From: Cryobacterium tagatosivorans
GTDB taxonomy: Bacteria; Actinomycetota; Actinomycetes; Actinomycetales; Microbacteriaceae
Assembly (NCBI RefSeq): GCF_004402215.1
Contig: NZ_SOEZ01000031.1
Span: forward strand, 1 to 44,410
Reading direction: 5' to 3'
Length of the DNA stretch: 44,410 bases
The position numbers and the translations under genes are program-made. The notes below the pieces were generated by a model, which was not told where the DNA came from, searched no databases, and saw nothing but the letters and a program-made list of their open reading frames with translations. This document shows, piece by piece, positions 15,212-23,385 of the stretch (its first letter is position 1; every line of letters begins with the position of its first letter).

Positions 15212-15904
15212 TCAGCAGCAGGAATCCGTGTCGAGGGTCCGTTCGCCCGTCAGGGCGCTGATCGGAGCCGCGCAGGTGTCTCCCCGCCACGCTTCCGCTC
15301 CCTCCCGGATGGCGAAGCCGGCAATCACGAGTGCGGCAATCGAGTCCGCCCACGCCCACCCCAGTAGCGAGTTGAGCAGCAGACCGCCCAGGAGTGCGGC
15401 CGACAGGTAGCTGCAGATAAGGGTCTGCTTCGAGTCCGCCACGGCCGAGGCCGACCCCAGCTCGCGGCCGGTGCGGCGTTCCAGCCAGCTCAACACCGGC
15501 ATGACCGCGAGACTGACGGCGGCCAGCGCGATCCCGACCGGGCTGTGCTCTGCTTCGCGCAGGCCGAAGATCGACAGGCCCGCGTCGACGATCACGTAGG
15601 CAGCCAGGCCGAAGAAGGAGTACGCGATGACACGCAGCGCGACTTTCTCGCGTCTCTCGGGGTCGGGGGCGGCGAACTGCCAGGCGATGGCGGCGGCGGA
15701 GAGGACTTCGACGATGGAGTCGAGGCCGAAGCCGATCAGGGCGGCGGAGGAGGCCACGGTGCCGGCGGTCAGGGCGATGATCGCCTCGATGACGTTGTAG
15801 GTGATCGTGACGGCGACGATGAGCCGGATCCGGCGCTGCAGGACCAGTTTCCGGGTGAGGTCGACGGCGCGGGCGGGTCCGGGCCCGTTCGTGGTGGCGG
15901 TCAT
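15212..15904 (-). CDS. CDF-like cation transporter with SCC tail
   Basis: 230 residues with about six hydrophobic segments. ALIGFGLDSIVEVLSA (about 55-70) is the helix-2 region with the conserved Asp (D62), and LGWAWADSIAALVIAGF carries the second Asp, as in cation diffusion facilitators, but the cytosolic C-terminal domain of classic CDFs is absent. The C-terminus ends TDSCC. It overlaps cmtR (ATGA), so the pair is co-translated and regulated by a soft-metal sensor. Likely role: export of Cd, Pb or Zn; the metal is inferred from the regulator. Confidence 0.82.
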   Translation of the reverse strand: MTATTNGPGPARAVDLTRKLVLQRRIRLIVAVTITYNVIEAIIALTAGTVASSAALIGFGLDSIVEVLSAAAIAWQFAAPDPERREKVALRVIAYSFFGLAAYVIVDAGLSIFGLREAEHSPVGIALAAVSLAVMPVLSWLERRTGRELGSASAVADSKQTLICSYLSAALLGGLLLNSLLGWAWADSIAALVIAGFAIREGAEAWRGDTCAAPISALTGERTLDTDSCC

Positions 15905-16254
15905 TCCCCGGTCCCGCAGCAGAGGGGCAGGTCGCAGTCCTGGTCGGAGCATTCGACGCCGTCGTCCACCGCGAGCACGACGTCGACGAGCAGGGCCAGG
16001 GCCCGGGTCAGGTGTCGGTCGGCGATTTCGTAGCGTGTCTGCCGGCCCTCGGGAACGGCGGCAACGATGCCGCAGCCGCGCAGGCAACTCAAATGGTTCG
16101 ACACGTTCGAGCGAGTAAGGTCGAGGTCGCGCGCCAGCTGGGCGGGATAACCGGGCTGCTCCAGCAGGCTGAGCAAGATCTTCGAACGAGTCGGATCGGC
16201 CATCGCTCGACCGAGCCGGTTCATGACATCCAGGCGTGATGGAAGAGTCAGCAT
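15901..16254 (-). CDS. cmtR: CmtR-type Cd/Pb-sensing ArsR-family repressor
   Basis: 117 residues. LTRSNVSNHLSCLRGCG places cysteines at 57 and 61, the same positions as the Cd(II)/Pb(II) ligands of Mycobacterium tuberculosis CmtR. The C-terminus (ECSDQDCDLPLCCGTGE) is Cys-rich and can supply the third ligand (C102 in CmtR). It should repress itself and the downstream transporter until Cd or Pb binds. The promoter at 16261-16290 has a palindrome in its spacer. Confidence 0.92.
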   Translation of the reverse strand: MLTLPSRLDVMNRLGRAMADPTRSKILLSLLEQPGYPAQLARDLDLTRSNVSNHLSCLRGCGIVAAVPEGRQTRYEIADRHLTRALALLVDVVLAVDDGVECSDQDCDLPLCCGTGE

Positions 16255-16260
16255 CCACTG

Positions 16261-16290
16261 ACCATACAGTCGGGACTGACCATTGATCAA
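16261..16290 (-). promoter_or_regulatory. cmtR promoter/operator
   Basis: On the minus strand: -35 TTGATC (16290-16285), 18-base spacer, -10 TATGGT (16266-16261). The spacer contains the palindrome CAGTC-GG-GACTG (16267-16278), and TGACCAT is directly repeated on both sides of it (16259-16265 and 16277-16283). The ATG at 16254 lies seven bases after the -10, so the message is probably leaderless. Confidence 0.75.
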
Positions 16291-16360
16291 GCGCCCGCCC
16301 AATCTCCCCAGCCCGCGCGGGCGTAGAATCTGAGCTGACCCTGGCAGGGAGGTCGGTGAC

Positions 16361-17062
16361 GTGGTCGACAAGCCGACGATGGACGTGTTCGTCTTTGTCG
16401 GCGAACGGGCCTCGATCAATGCGACGGATCGCCGATTGCTGGTCGATGCGGTCGCGTGGGTGTCCGGCGAGGACAGGCGCACGATCTCCATCGAACAGCG
16501 GTGCGAGCACTGTTCCGGCAAGCATGGACGACCCGTGGTGGTGGCCCCGGCCGGTCCTGCCCGTGACCTGCACGTCAGCCTGAGCCGGGCCGGTCGGCTG
16601 GTCGCCGTCGCGGTCACGTTTGCCGGACCCGTCGGCGTCGACATCGAGAGCCCCGAGGCCGTCGCCCGTTCATCGTTCGACGATGTCGCCTTCGGGGCGG
16701 CCGAGAGGGCCGGTCTCCTCGGACGCGAGGACTCCGACGCCGACTGGGCGCGTGCCTTCCTGTGGACGAGCAAGGAAGCGGCACTGAAAGCCACGGGGAC
16801 CGGCCTCAGGTCGGACCCTCGCGCCATCTCCGTTTCCGTCCCTCGGCGCGGAACTCAGGGCCATCCGGCCATCGAGGTGTGGCGGGACGCGGATTTCCCG
16901 GTCGAAACGATGAACTTGACGCATTTTGAGCCAGGGGAGGGTCTCGTCGGGACGGTGGCCGTGCTCGCCCCAACTCGCCCAGAGGTTCGGCTCTTTGACG
17001 CGTCGGCCGTGTGCGCGGATCCGAAAGCCGGGCTCACAGCTCCGGGAGATCGCTCGCGTTGA
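16361..17062 (+). CDS. 4'-phosphopantetheinyl transferase, Sfp type
   Basis: 233 residues. RCEHCSGKHGRP (about 47-58) and HVSLSR (71-76) are the N-terminal motifs; VGVDIE (91-96, Mg-binding D94 and E96) and WTSKEAALKATGTGL (135-149) are the catalytic motifs. It transfers phosphopantetheine from CoA to the Ser of a carrier protein; the NRPS at 18368-22297 with a T domain is the obvious client. GTG start with GGGAGG eight bases upstream. The last 29 bases overlap the end of the convergent M1 peptidase gene. Confidence 0.9.
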   Translation: MVDKPTMDVFVFVGERASINATDRRLLVDAVAWVSGEDRRTISIEQRCEHCSGKHGRPVVVAPAGPARDLHVSLSRAGRLVAVAVTFAGPVGVDIESPEAVARSSFDDVAFGAAERAGLLGREDSDADWARAFLWTSKEAALKATGTGLRSDPRAISVSVPRRGTQGHPAIEVWRDADFPVETMNLTHFEPGEGLVGTVAVLAPTRPEVRLFDASAVCADPKAGLTAPGDRSR

Positions 17063-18380
17063 TCCAGGCGCTGACGATGGGCCCGACGCCGGCCTTGCCG
17101 GAGCGCGAGAAGAACTCGACGAAATCCTCGGTGGAGATGCTGCCGTGACGCCGACCTCGGGTGAACGCCCTGAGGACCTCGAAGAACACCTCGTCGCCGA
17201 GATGCCTGCGCACCGCGTGCACGGCCAGTGCCCCACGCTTGTAGACGCGGTCGTCGAACATCGCGTGCGGGCCGGGGTCGCCGACGACGATGTCGTGCGG
17301 CAGGGCGTCAACCTGGTTCCAGTGTCGAATGGCGTTCTCCTCGGCCGACCTGCCGCCGCGTTCTTCCTCCCAGAGCCACTCGGCGTAACAGGCGAAGCCC
17401 TCGTGAAGCCAGATGTCCTGCCATCGTGCGATCGTCAGGCTGTTGCCGAACCACTGGTGGGCGAGTTCATGCGCGATGAAACGGTCACTGCCGTGAGCGC
17501 CGTCAACGTGGTTGCGACCGAAGATGGCGAGGCCCTGGGCTTCGAGGGGGATCTCCAGCTCGTCGTCGGTGACCACGACCGAATAGGAATCGAACGGGTA
17601 CGGTCCGAAGAGCTCGCTGAACAGTGAAACCATGTCGCCTAGCCTGGCGAAGTCCACGGCGACCTCGTGGGCGAGGTCGGCCGGGAAGAAGATCCGCTGG
17701 ACGACGGGTGACGCGACGACGTCCCGGCGGATGTACCGGCCGATCTGCACCGTCGCGAGGTAGCTCGCCATCGGCTCGCGCACATGGAACGTCCACGACG
17801 TGCGCCCCGACCGAGTGGACTGGGAGGTGAGCGCGCCGTTCGAGATGACCGTGTACGGGGATTCGCAGGTGACGACGATCCGGAAAGTCGACTTGAAGCT
17901 GGGGTGGTCGTTGCAGGGGAACCACGAGGCCGCACCGCAGGGCTGCCCGGCGACAAGCACTCCGTCGCTCAGCTCCTCCCACCCGACTTCGCCCCAGGGA
18001 CTCCGCAGCGGACGCGGAGAGCCGCGGTAGCGCACCATGACCTCGAAGCTGTCGCCGGCTTCGATCGGCTCCGCGACCGTCACAGTGAGTTTCCGCGCGG
18101 TATGGGTCACCTTGCGGGGCGGCGAGCCGGCGACCGTGATCTTGTCGACGCTGAGACCGTCGAAGTCGAGGCTGAACCGATCCAGTCGCATGGTCGCGCG
18201 CGCCGTGATTGTGGCCGTGGCGCGCAGCCGGTTGGTGGCGACGCGGTAGTCGAGATCGAGGTCGTAGTGGTCGACCTTGTATCCGCCGTTCCCGCCGGCG
18301 GGCACATACGGGTCACCGAACGTCGAGGAACCGTATCTGGATTGCGAGGACTGGGGCATGGGCATCGTCAAGTCTGCCAT
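17034..18380 (-). CDS. M1-family zinc metallopeptidase coupled to the NRPS
   Basis: 448 residues. HELAH at 304-308 and E327 (WLHEGF) make the HEXXH-X18-E zinc site of gluzincins. The usual GxMEN exopeptidase motif is replaced by the region PLEAQGLAIFG (279-288), so substrate choice may differ from ordinary aminopeptidase N. No signal peptide is seen. The ATG at 18380 overlaps the end of the NRPS gene by 13 bases; a start at 18365 would follow its stop by two. From memory, epsilon-polylysine producers carry a Zn peptidase gene beside pls that degrades the polymer; this gene is a candidate for that job, by inference. Confidence 0.88.
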   Translation of the reverse strand: MADLTMPMPQSSQSRYGSSTFGDPYVPAGGNGGYKVDHYDLDLDYRVATNRLRATATITARATMRLDRFSLDFDGLSVDKITVAGSPPRKVTHTARKLTVTVAEPIEAGDSFEVMVRYRGSPRPLRSPWGEVGWEELSDGVLVAGQPCGAASWFPCNDHPSFKSTFRIVVTCESPYTVISNGALTSQSTRSGRTSWTFHVREPMASYLATVQIGRYIRRDVVASPVVQRIFFPADLAHEVAVDFARLGDMVSLFSELFGPYPFDSYSVVVTDDELEIPLEAQGLAIFGRNHVDGAHGSDRFIAHELAHQWFGNSLTIARWQDIWLHEGFACYAEWLWEEERGGRSAEENAIRHWNQVDALPHDIVVGDPGPHAMFDDRVYKRGALAVHAVRRHLGDEVFFEVLRAFTRGRRHGSISTEDFVEFFSRSGKAGVGPIVSAWINASDLPEL

Positions 18381-21300
18381 GGCGGGGCTCGCCACGGCGT
18401 GATCGGGTTGCCGGCCCAGAGGGACCCGCCGGGAACGCGTTCGCCGCGCATCACGAGTGACGCGGGGCCGACGGTGGCGTTCTCGTCCACCGACGCGGCC
18501 GGCAGGATGACGCTGTGCGGGCCCAGCGTCGAGCCGGCCGCGAGTGCCACGGCATCGAGTTGCATGAGGCGATCGTGGAACAGGTGTGTCTGCACGACGC
18601 AGCCCCGGTTGATCGTGCAGCCGTCGCCGATGGCAACCAGATCCGCCTCGGGCAGCCAATACGACTCGCACCACACCCCGCGGCCGACTTTCGCGCCGAG
18701 GGTGCGCAGCCACAGCGCCAGGGCCGGGGTGCCCACGGCGCCCGCGGCGAACCAGGGACGGGCGACCATCTCGACGAAGGAATCCGACACCTCGTTGCGC
18801 CAGACGAATGACGACCACAACGGATGCTCGCTCGCCGCGATCCTGCCGACGAGGAGCCACTTGGCGCACGTCGTCACAGCCGCGGCGACGACGCCGGCGG
18901 CCAGCATGACGGCACCGGACAAGACGAGCGTCCAGCCGAGGCCGGCCGTGAGCCAGAGCCAGTCGAGCGCGGCGAGAACGCCGAGCGCGATCAGGGCCGT
19001 GACGACGACGGGGACGATGCGCAGCGCCTCCCACGCCGCCCTCGCCGGACGGAGTCGAGCGGGCGGATGGAATGTCCTCGCCTCGTCGAAATCGGTCACC
19101 GTTCGCCGGAGACGCACCGGTGGGCTGCCGAGCCAGGAGGACCCGCGTTTCGCCTTGCGCGGCGTGGAGGAGAGCACGGCGACGAGCCCGTTCCGCGGCA
19201 CCCTTCGTCCCGGTCCGACGATCGCGCTGTTGCCCAGGAAGGCGCGTCGGCCGACCTTGGCCTGGCCGATCCGCATCCAGCCGCCGCCGAGCTCGTAGGA
19301 GGCGACCAGCGTGTCATCCGCGAGGAAGGCGCCGGGCGCGATCGTCGTCAACGACGGGACGAGTAGCACTGTCGACGCTTCGACGTTCGCTCCGACCTTT
19401 GCTCCGAGCAGGCGCAGCCACGTCGGGGTCAGAAGGCTCGCGTACAGCGGGAACAGGAGGGTTCGGGCGCCGTCGAGGATGCGTTCCGTTGTCCACACCT
19501 GCCAGCCGACACGGCTGCGCACGGGATGACTTCCCTCGCTCAAACCGATCCCGAGTGCTCGGACCGCAGCGACGACCAGGATCGCGTAGGTGGCGCCGGC
19601 GACCAGCACGGCGAGGGGGATGGCCAGGGCGGCGCGCAGGGTGGCAGTCCAGAGGGTGCCGGCGTCGCCCACCGCGTTTCCCACGACGAGTGCGCCGAGC
19701 ACCACGGCCACGGCCGGCAGGGCGGACATGCCGATCGAGCCCGCCGCGTAGGCAACGAGCCAGCGACGCGCGCGGGGCGGGCGTTCCGCGGGCCAGTCCC
19801 GGCGCGCGGACCCGACCCGGGCCGCCGGAGATCCCGCCCAGCGCTCTCCCGCGGGAACCCGGCCGCTCACGGCAGCCCCGGCTTCGACCTCTGCGCCCTT
19901 TCCGATGTTGGCGCCTCCGAGCAGGATGCTGCGCGAGCCGACCGTCGCGTCGGCACCGATGTGCACGCTGCCGAGCCGCAGCACATCGCCGTCGAGCCAG
20001 TACCCCGACAGGTCCGTCTCGGGTTCGACGGCCGCCCGGGCGCCGATCGAGAGCATCCCGGTCACCGGTGGAAGGGTGTGCAAATCGACCCCGGGCCCGA
20101 TCCGGGCGCCGAGGGCACGCGCGTAGTAGCTGATCCACGGTGCCCCCGCGAGACTGGCCGGATCGACGAGCAGCGCGACTTGCTCGGCGAGCCAGAGCCG
20201 AAGGTGCACGGATCCACCCCGCGGGTAGTCGCCCGATTCCACGCCGCGCAGCAGAAGCCTCGACGTGGTGACCACGATTGCCATCTTGCCCGGCGGCATC
20301 ACCAGGAGCAGGAACCCGGCCGCGATCCACCACCACGAAACGGTGGGGGCGAACGACGCGCCCCCCAGGGCGAGCAGATTGTTCGCCGTGGCGAGATAGA
20401 CGAGCCACCGTGCCCCGACGAGGACGTGCAGCGGAACGGTGAGGAGCGTCTGGGCGAGCCCGCTCGCCACCGGCGTTGGGCGAACCTGTCGGGCTGCTGG
20501 GCGATCCGCCGGAGTGCGCCCGTCCAGCGCGTCGGCGAGGGAGCCGATCCGCGGGTAGTCGTAAATGTCCGCGACGCGTGTCTCCGGGTAGCGCCGTCGG
20601 ATCGCGGACACGAGCTGGGCGGCAGAGAGCGACCCTCCGCCGTGCGCGAAGAAGTCGTCATCCGGTCCTCCCACCGGCACCCCCAGGATCGCGGTCCAGC
20701 TCTCGGCCAGCCACTGGACCGTCGGCGACAGGCCCACCGCCGGGGGTTCATTCCCGGTGACGGGTAGCGGCCACGGCAGGGCGGCCCGGTCGACTTTGCC
20801 GGATGTCCGCGTGGGGAGATCCGCGACGACGGCGAGGAGAGGCACGAGCGCGGCCGGAAGTTCGGCGCGCAGGCGCTCGTTCGCAGCCGTTCGATCGAAA
20901 CCGGATGCCTCAGTGGCGAGGGCGAGGTAGCCGACGAGGACCTGGTTGCCGGCCGGGGTCTTCTGCACAGCCGCGGCGGCTGCGGCGACGCCGGGGAGCG
21001 CCCGCAACGCCGCCTCCACCTCGCCGAGCTCTATCCGCCGGCCGCCGAGCTTCACCTGGTCGTCGGCCCGACCGACGAACACCAGCCCGTCGCGTTCGAA
21101 GCGCACCAGGTCGCCGCTCTGGTACGCGCGCTCCCAGCCGAGGGTCGGGTGCGGGGCGTACTTCTCGGCGTCTTTGTCCGGATCGAGGTAGCGCGCCAGG
21201 CCAACGCCGCCAATGATGAGTTCGCCGGTCTCACCCTCGTCGACCCGGGCGCCCCGGGCGTCGACGACGGCCAGGTCCCAGCCGTCCAGGGGGAGTCCGA

Positions 21301-22297
21301 TCCGCACCGGTCCGTCGCCGCCCAGTGGGGCCGCGCAAGCGACGACCGTCGCCTCGGTCGGGCCGTACGTGTTCCAGACCTCCCGCCCGCGGGCAGCGAT
21401 GCGAGCCGCCAGTTCGGGAGGGCAGGCCTCGCCACCGAAGATGACCAGCCTGACCAATTCGAGCGATTCCTCCGGCCAGAGCGCGGCGAGGGTGGGGACG
21501 GTCGACACCACGGTGATGCCGTGCGCTATGAGCCACGGCCCCAGGTCGGCACCCGCACGCACGAGGGACCGGGGAGCCGCCACGAGGCAGGCGCCGTTCC
21601 GCCACGCCAGCCACATCTCTTCGCACGAGGCGTCGAACGCCACGGAGAGCCCCGCGAGTACCCGGTCGCCGGGGCCCACCGGCTCGGAGCGCAGGAACAG
21701 TCGCGCCTCCGCGTCGACGAACGCCGCAGCCGAACGGTGGGTGACGGCGACTCCTTTCGGCACCCCGGTCGACCCGGACGTGAAGATGACCCAGGCGTCG
21801 TCGTCGACCGCCGGAAGCGTCCCGGACGAGCGGGCGAGAGCCGGGTCGTCCTCAGCGGGCAGTGTGCGGTCAGCCAGCATCGCCCTGTCGACGCCGTCAC
21901 GCAACTCGAACACGCCACGCGGTCCGATGACCCCGACCACGCGCGCCTCACCGAACACGAGCCGCGCCCGTTCGTCCGGATCGTCGGCGTCGACGGGAAC
22001 GTAGGCCGCGCCCACGGACAGGGTTGCCAGGATGGACACGTACAGGTCACGGCTTCCCGACGGGAGGCGGATGCCCACCTTGTCGCCACGACGCACCCCG
22101 TCGCGGCTGAGCCTCGCCGCCTGCTCGCTGACCAGCCGCACGAGCCTCCGGTAACTGATCGCACCGTCGGCATCCTCGAGCGCGAGGGCATCCGGATTCA
22201 GAACGGAGGTCGCCATCAGGATGTCGATGAGGGTCCGCGCGGGCGGCCTTCGCGCCCCTGCCTCGAGCACGCTCTGGCCGGGGAGGATCTGGGTCAC
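18368..22297 (-). CDS. Pls/PosA-type membrane NRPS (homopoly-amino-acid synthetase)
   Basis: 1309 residues. Adenylation domain about 20-510: FTSGSTGVPKG (172-182), NTYGPTEAT (309-317), YQSGDL (392-397), GRADDQVKLGGRRIE (409-423), PTRTSGKVDR (495-504). Carrier domain DDDFFAHGGGSLSA with phosphopantetheine Ser556. Then three pairs of membrane helices alternating with three hexapeptide (left-handed beta-helix) domains, the terminal region of epsilon-poly-lysine (Pls) and poly-ornithine (PosA) synthetases. There is no ordinary condensation or thioesterase domain. A hand alignment gives specificity residues DAESIGTVVK, close to lysine codes as I remember them. The GTG at 22297 has AAGGAG five bases upstream. 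Product: probably a cationic isopeptide polymer; identity unproven. Confidence 0.92.
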   Translation of the reverse strand: MTQILPGQSVLEAGARRPPARTLIDILMATSVLNPDALALEDADGAISYRRLVRLVSEQAARLSRDGVRRGDKVGIRLPSGSRDLYVSILATLSVGAAYVPVDADDPDERARLVFGEARVVGVIGPRGVFELRDGVDRAMLADRTLPAEDDPALARSSGTLPAVDDDAWVIFTSGSTGVPKGVAVTHRSAAAFVDAEARLFLRSEPVGPGDRVLAGLSVAFDASCEEMWLAWRNGACLVAAPRSLVRAGADLGPWLIAHGITVVSTVPTLAALWPEESLELVRLVIFGGEACPPELAARIAARGREVWNTYGPTEATVVACAAPLGGDGPVRIGLPLDGWDLAVVDARGARVDEGETGELIIGGVGLARYLDPDKDAEKYAPHPTLGWERAYQSGDLVRFERDGLVFVGRADDQVKLGGRRIELGEVEAALRALPGVAAAAAAVQKTPAGNQVLVGYLALATEASGFDRTAANERLRAELPAALVPLLAVVADLPTRTSGKVDRAALPWPLPVTGNEPPAVGLSPTVQWLAESWTAILGVPVGGPDDDFFAHGGGSLSAAQLVSAIRRRYPETRVADIYDYPRIGSLADALDGRTPADRPAARQVRPTPVASGLAQTLLTVPLHVLVGARWLVYLATANNLLALGGASFAPTVSWWWIAAGFLLLVMPPGKMAIVVTTSRLLLRGVESGDYPRGGSVHLRLWLAEQVALLVDPASLAGAPWISYYARALGARIGPGVDLHTLPPVTGMLSIGARAAVEPETDLSGYWLDGDVLRLGSVHIGADATVGSRSILLGGANIGKGAEVEAGAAVSGRVPAGERWAGSPAARVGSARRDWPAERPPRARRWLVAYAAGSIGMSALPAVAVVLGALVVGNAVGDAGTLWTATLRAALAIPLAVLVAGATYAILVVAAVRALGIGLSEGSHPVRSRVGWQVWTTERILDGARTLLFPLYASLLTPTWLRLLGAKVGANVEASTVLLVPSLTTIAPGAFLADDTLVASYELGGGWMRIGQAKVGRRAFLGNSAIVGPGRRVPRNGLVAVLSSTPRKAKRGSSWLGSPPVRLRRTVTDFDEARTFHPPARLRPARAAWEALRIVPVVVTALIALGVLAALDWLWLTAGLGWTLVLSGAVMLAAGVVAAAVTTCAKWLLVGRIAASEHPLWSSFVWRNEVSDSFVEMVARPWFAAGAVGTPALALWLRTLGAKVGRGVWCESYWLPEADLVAIGDGCTINRGCVVQTHLFHDRLMQLDAVALAAGSTLGPHSVILPAASVDENATVGPASLVMRGERVPGGSLWAGNPITPWRAPPWQT

Positions 22298-22467
22298 GCG
22301 GACTCCTTGTCGAGGTCGCCTCGACATGCAGTCCACCGGGGGCGAGTCATCATTTTAGGGTATCCAGGTAACAGGGGGATGAACGAGATCCAGGTCGCCC
22401 TGGTGCCTTCATCAGAGAGTCATCTTTTGTTCACTCCGGCGAAACTGGACCCCAGAACACTGTGCTC

Positions 22468-23046
22468 ATGAAGCCGTGCACTCTTCCTGGGCGGGTGACG
22501 ACAGACCTGCGCCTGATTGGCTCCCTTGACGCCGCCACCCGCGACCGCGTCACTGCGGCCCTCGGTCACCTGGATTTCCCCGTGGGACAGATGCGCACCG
22601 GCGAGGCACTCGTCCGTTCATACCTGCACCGGGCCCCTGACCGCTCCTGGGCACTATTCCAGGGGGATGAAGCCGTCGGGGTTTTCGCCGTGGTGCCCTA
22701 CCTCGAGCTGCCGGGGACCTACCAGACCTCCACCTATCTCACGCTGGCTGCGCGTGGCACGGGCCTGAACTCCTCGTTGAAGCGCGCCGTGGTGCTCGCG
22801 TCCCGTGCGGAATCACTTCCCTTGTACTCGTCGATCCATCACGCCAATGCCAGGTCCCTGGCGGCGACGCGAAAATTGTTCGTGTCCGTGGAACCGACGA
22901 TTGTGTTCGAGCGCGTGGCTGGACGTGTGGCGTGGCGGTTCGAGCTGAGCGTCCAACGGACACAGCTGGCGGCCGGTCCGGTAGATTCCTATATCGTCGC
23001 CCTCCTGGGCACTGCAATGCGGCAACCGGCGCTGCAGGCGGCCTGA
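22468..23046 (+). CDS. GNAT-like acyltransferase, divergent from the NRPS
   Basis: 192 residues. RSWALFQGDEAVGVFAVVPYLELPGTYQTSTYL and the following NARSLAATRKLF (helix after the pyrophosphate region) fit a GNAT fold, but the acetyl-CoA loop (ARGTGLNSSLKRAVV) is not the canonical RGxGxG, so the call is moderate. The start at 22468 (or GTG 22462) faces the NRPS start across about 165 bases that contain a TAAAAT-like -10 toward the NRPS and no gene. Position suggests a role in the NRPS pathway, such as modifying the product or its monomer; this is inference. Confidence 0.6.
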   Translation: MKPCTLPGRVTTDLRLIGSLDAATRDRVTAALGHLDFPVGQMRTGEALVRSYLHRAPDRSWALFQGDEAVGVFAVVPYLELPGTYQTSTYLTLAARGTGLNSSLKRAVVLASRAESLPLYSSIHHANARSLAATRKLFVSVEPTIVFERVAGRVAWRFELSVQRTQLAAGPVDSYIVALLGTAMRQPALQAA

Positions 23047-23098
23047 GGGCCCCGGCCGGGTGCGCCGCCGCCCGCACGATTCACACGACCTGAGCCGC

Positions 23099-23385
23099 CT
23101 ACTCGCGCATGAGCATCGCCTGGGCCTCGCGTTCGAGGTCGACGTACGGCTCGCCGCTCACGTCGATGGCCACCCGGTTGATCGTGCCGCCGGTGAAGGC
23201 CCACGGCGCGGTCCCCGGGTAGCTGCCCGTGACCGGACGGAGAAGTGGTACCCCTCGGCTGGCGACGAGGGCTGATCGACGGGGTGATTGTCGTAGACGA
23301 GATCGGGGTACCACTGGTTGGTCTCGGCGCCGAGGAATCCGTACCAGCGCTCGAAGCCACGGCCCGTGGGCCAGTTGCGGCGGGT
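23099..23385 (-). pseudogene. arylsulfatase remnant, two fused fragments
   Basis: Two pieces of one arylsulfatase. Bases 23385 down to about 23236 encode RRNWPTGRGFERWYGFLG, then the WYPDLVYDNHPVDQP region and PAEGYHFSV, from the N-terminal third of the enzyme. Bases about 23233 to 23099 encode, in another frame, the extreme C-terminus (TGGTINRVAIDVSGEPYVDL...REAQAMLMRE). The central several hundred residues and the N-terminus with the CxPxR formylglycine site are missing, so it cannot be active. The 5' break abuts the truncated MFS gene. Confidence 0.85.

Noticed and set aside
22298..22336. Longer start for the NRPS at 22336
   Set aside because: The GTG at 22297 has AAGGAG at correct spacing, while the upstream ATG has no SD and adds basic residues unlike the family.
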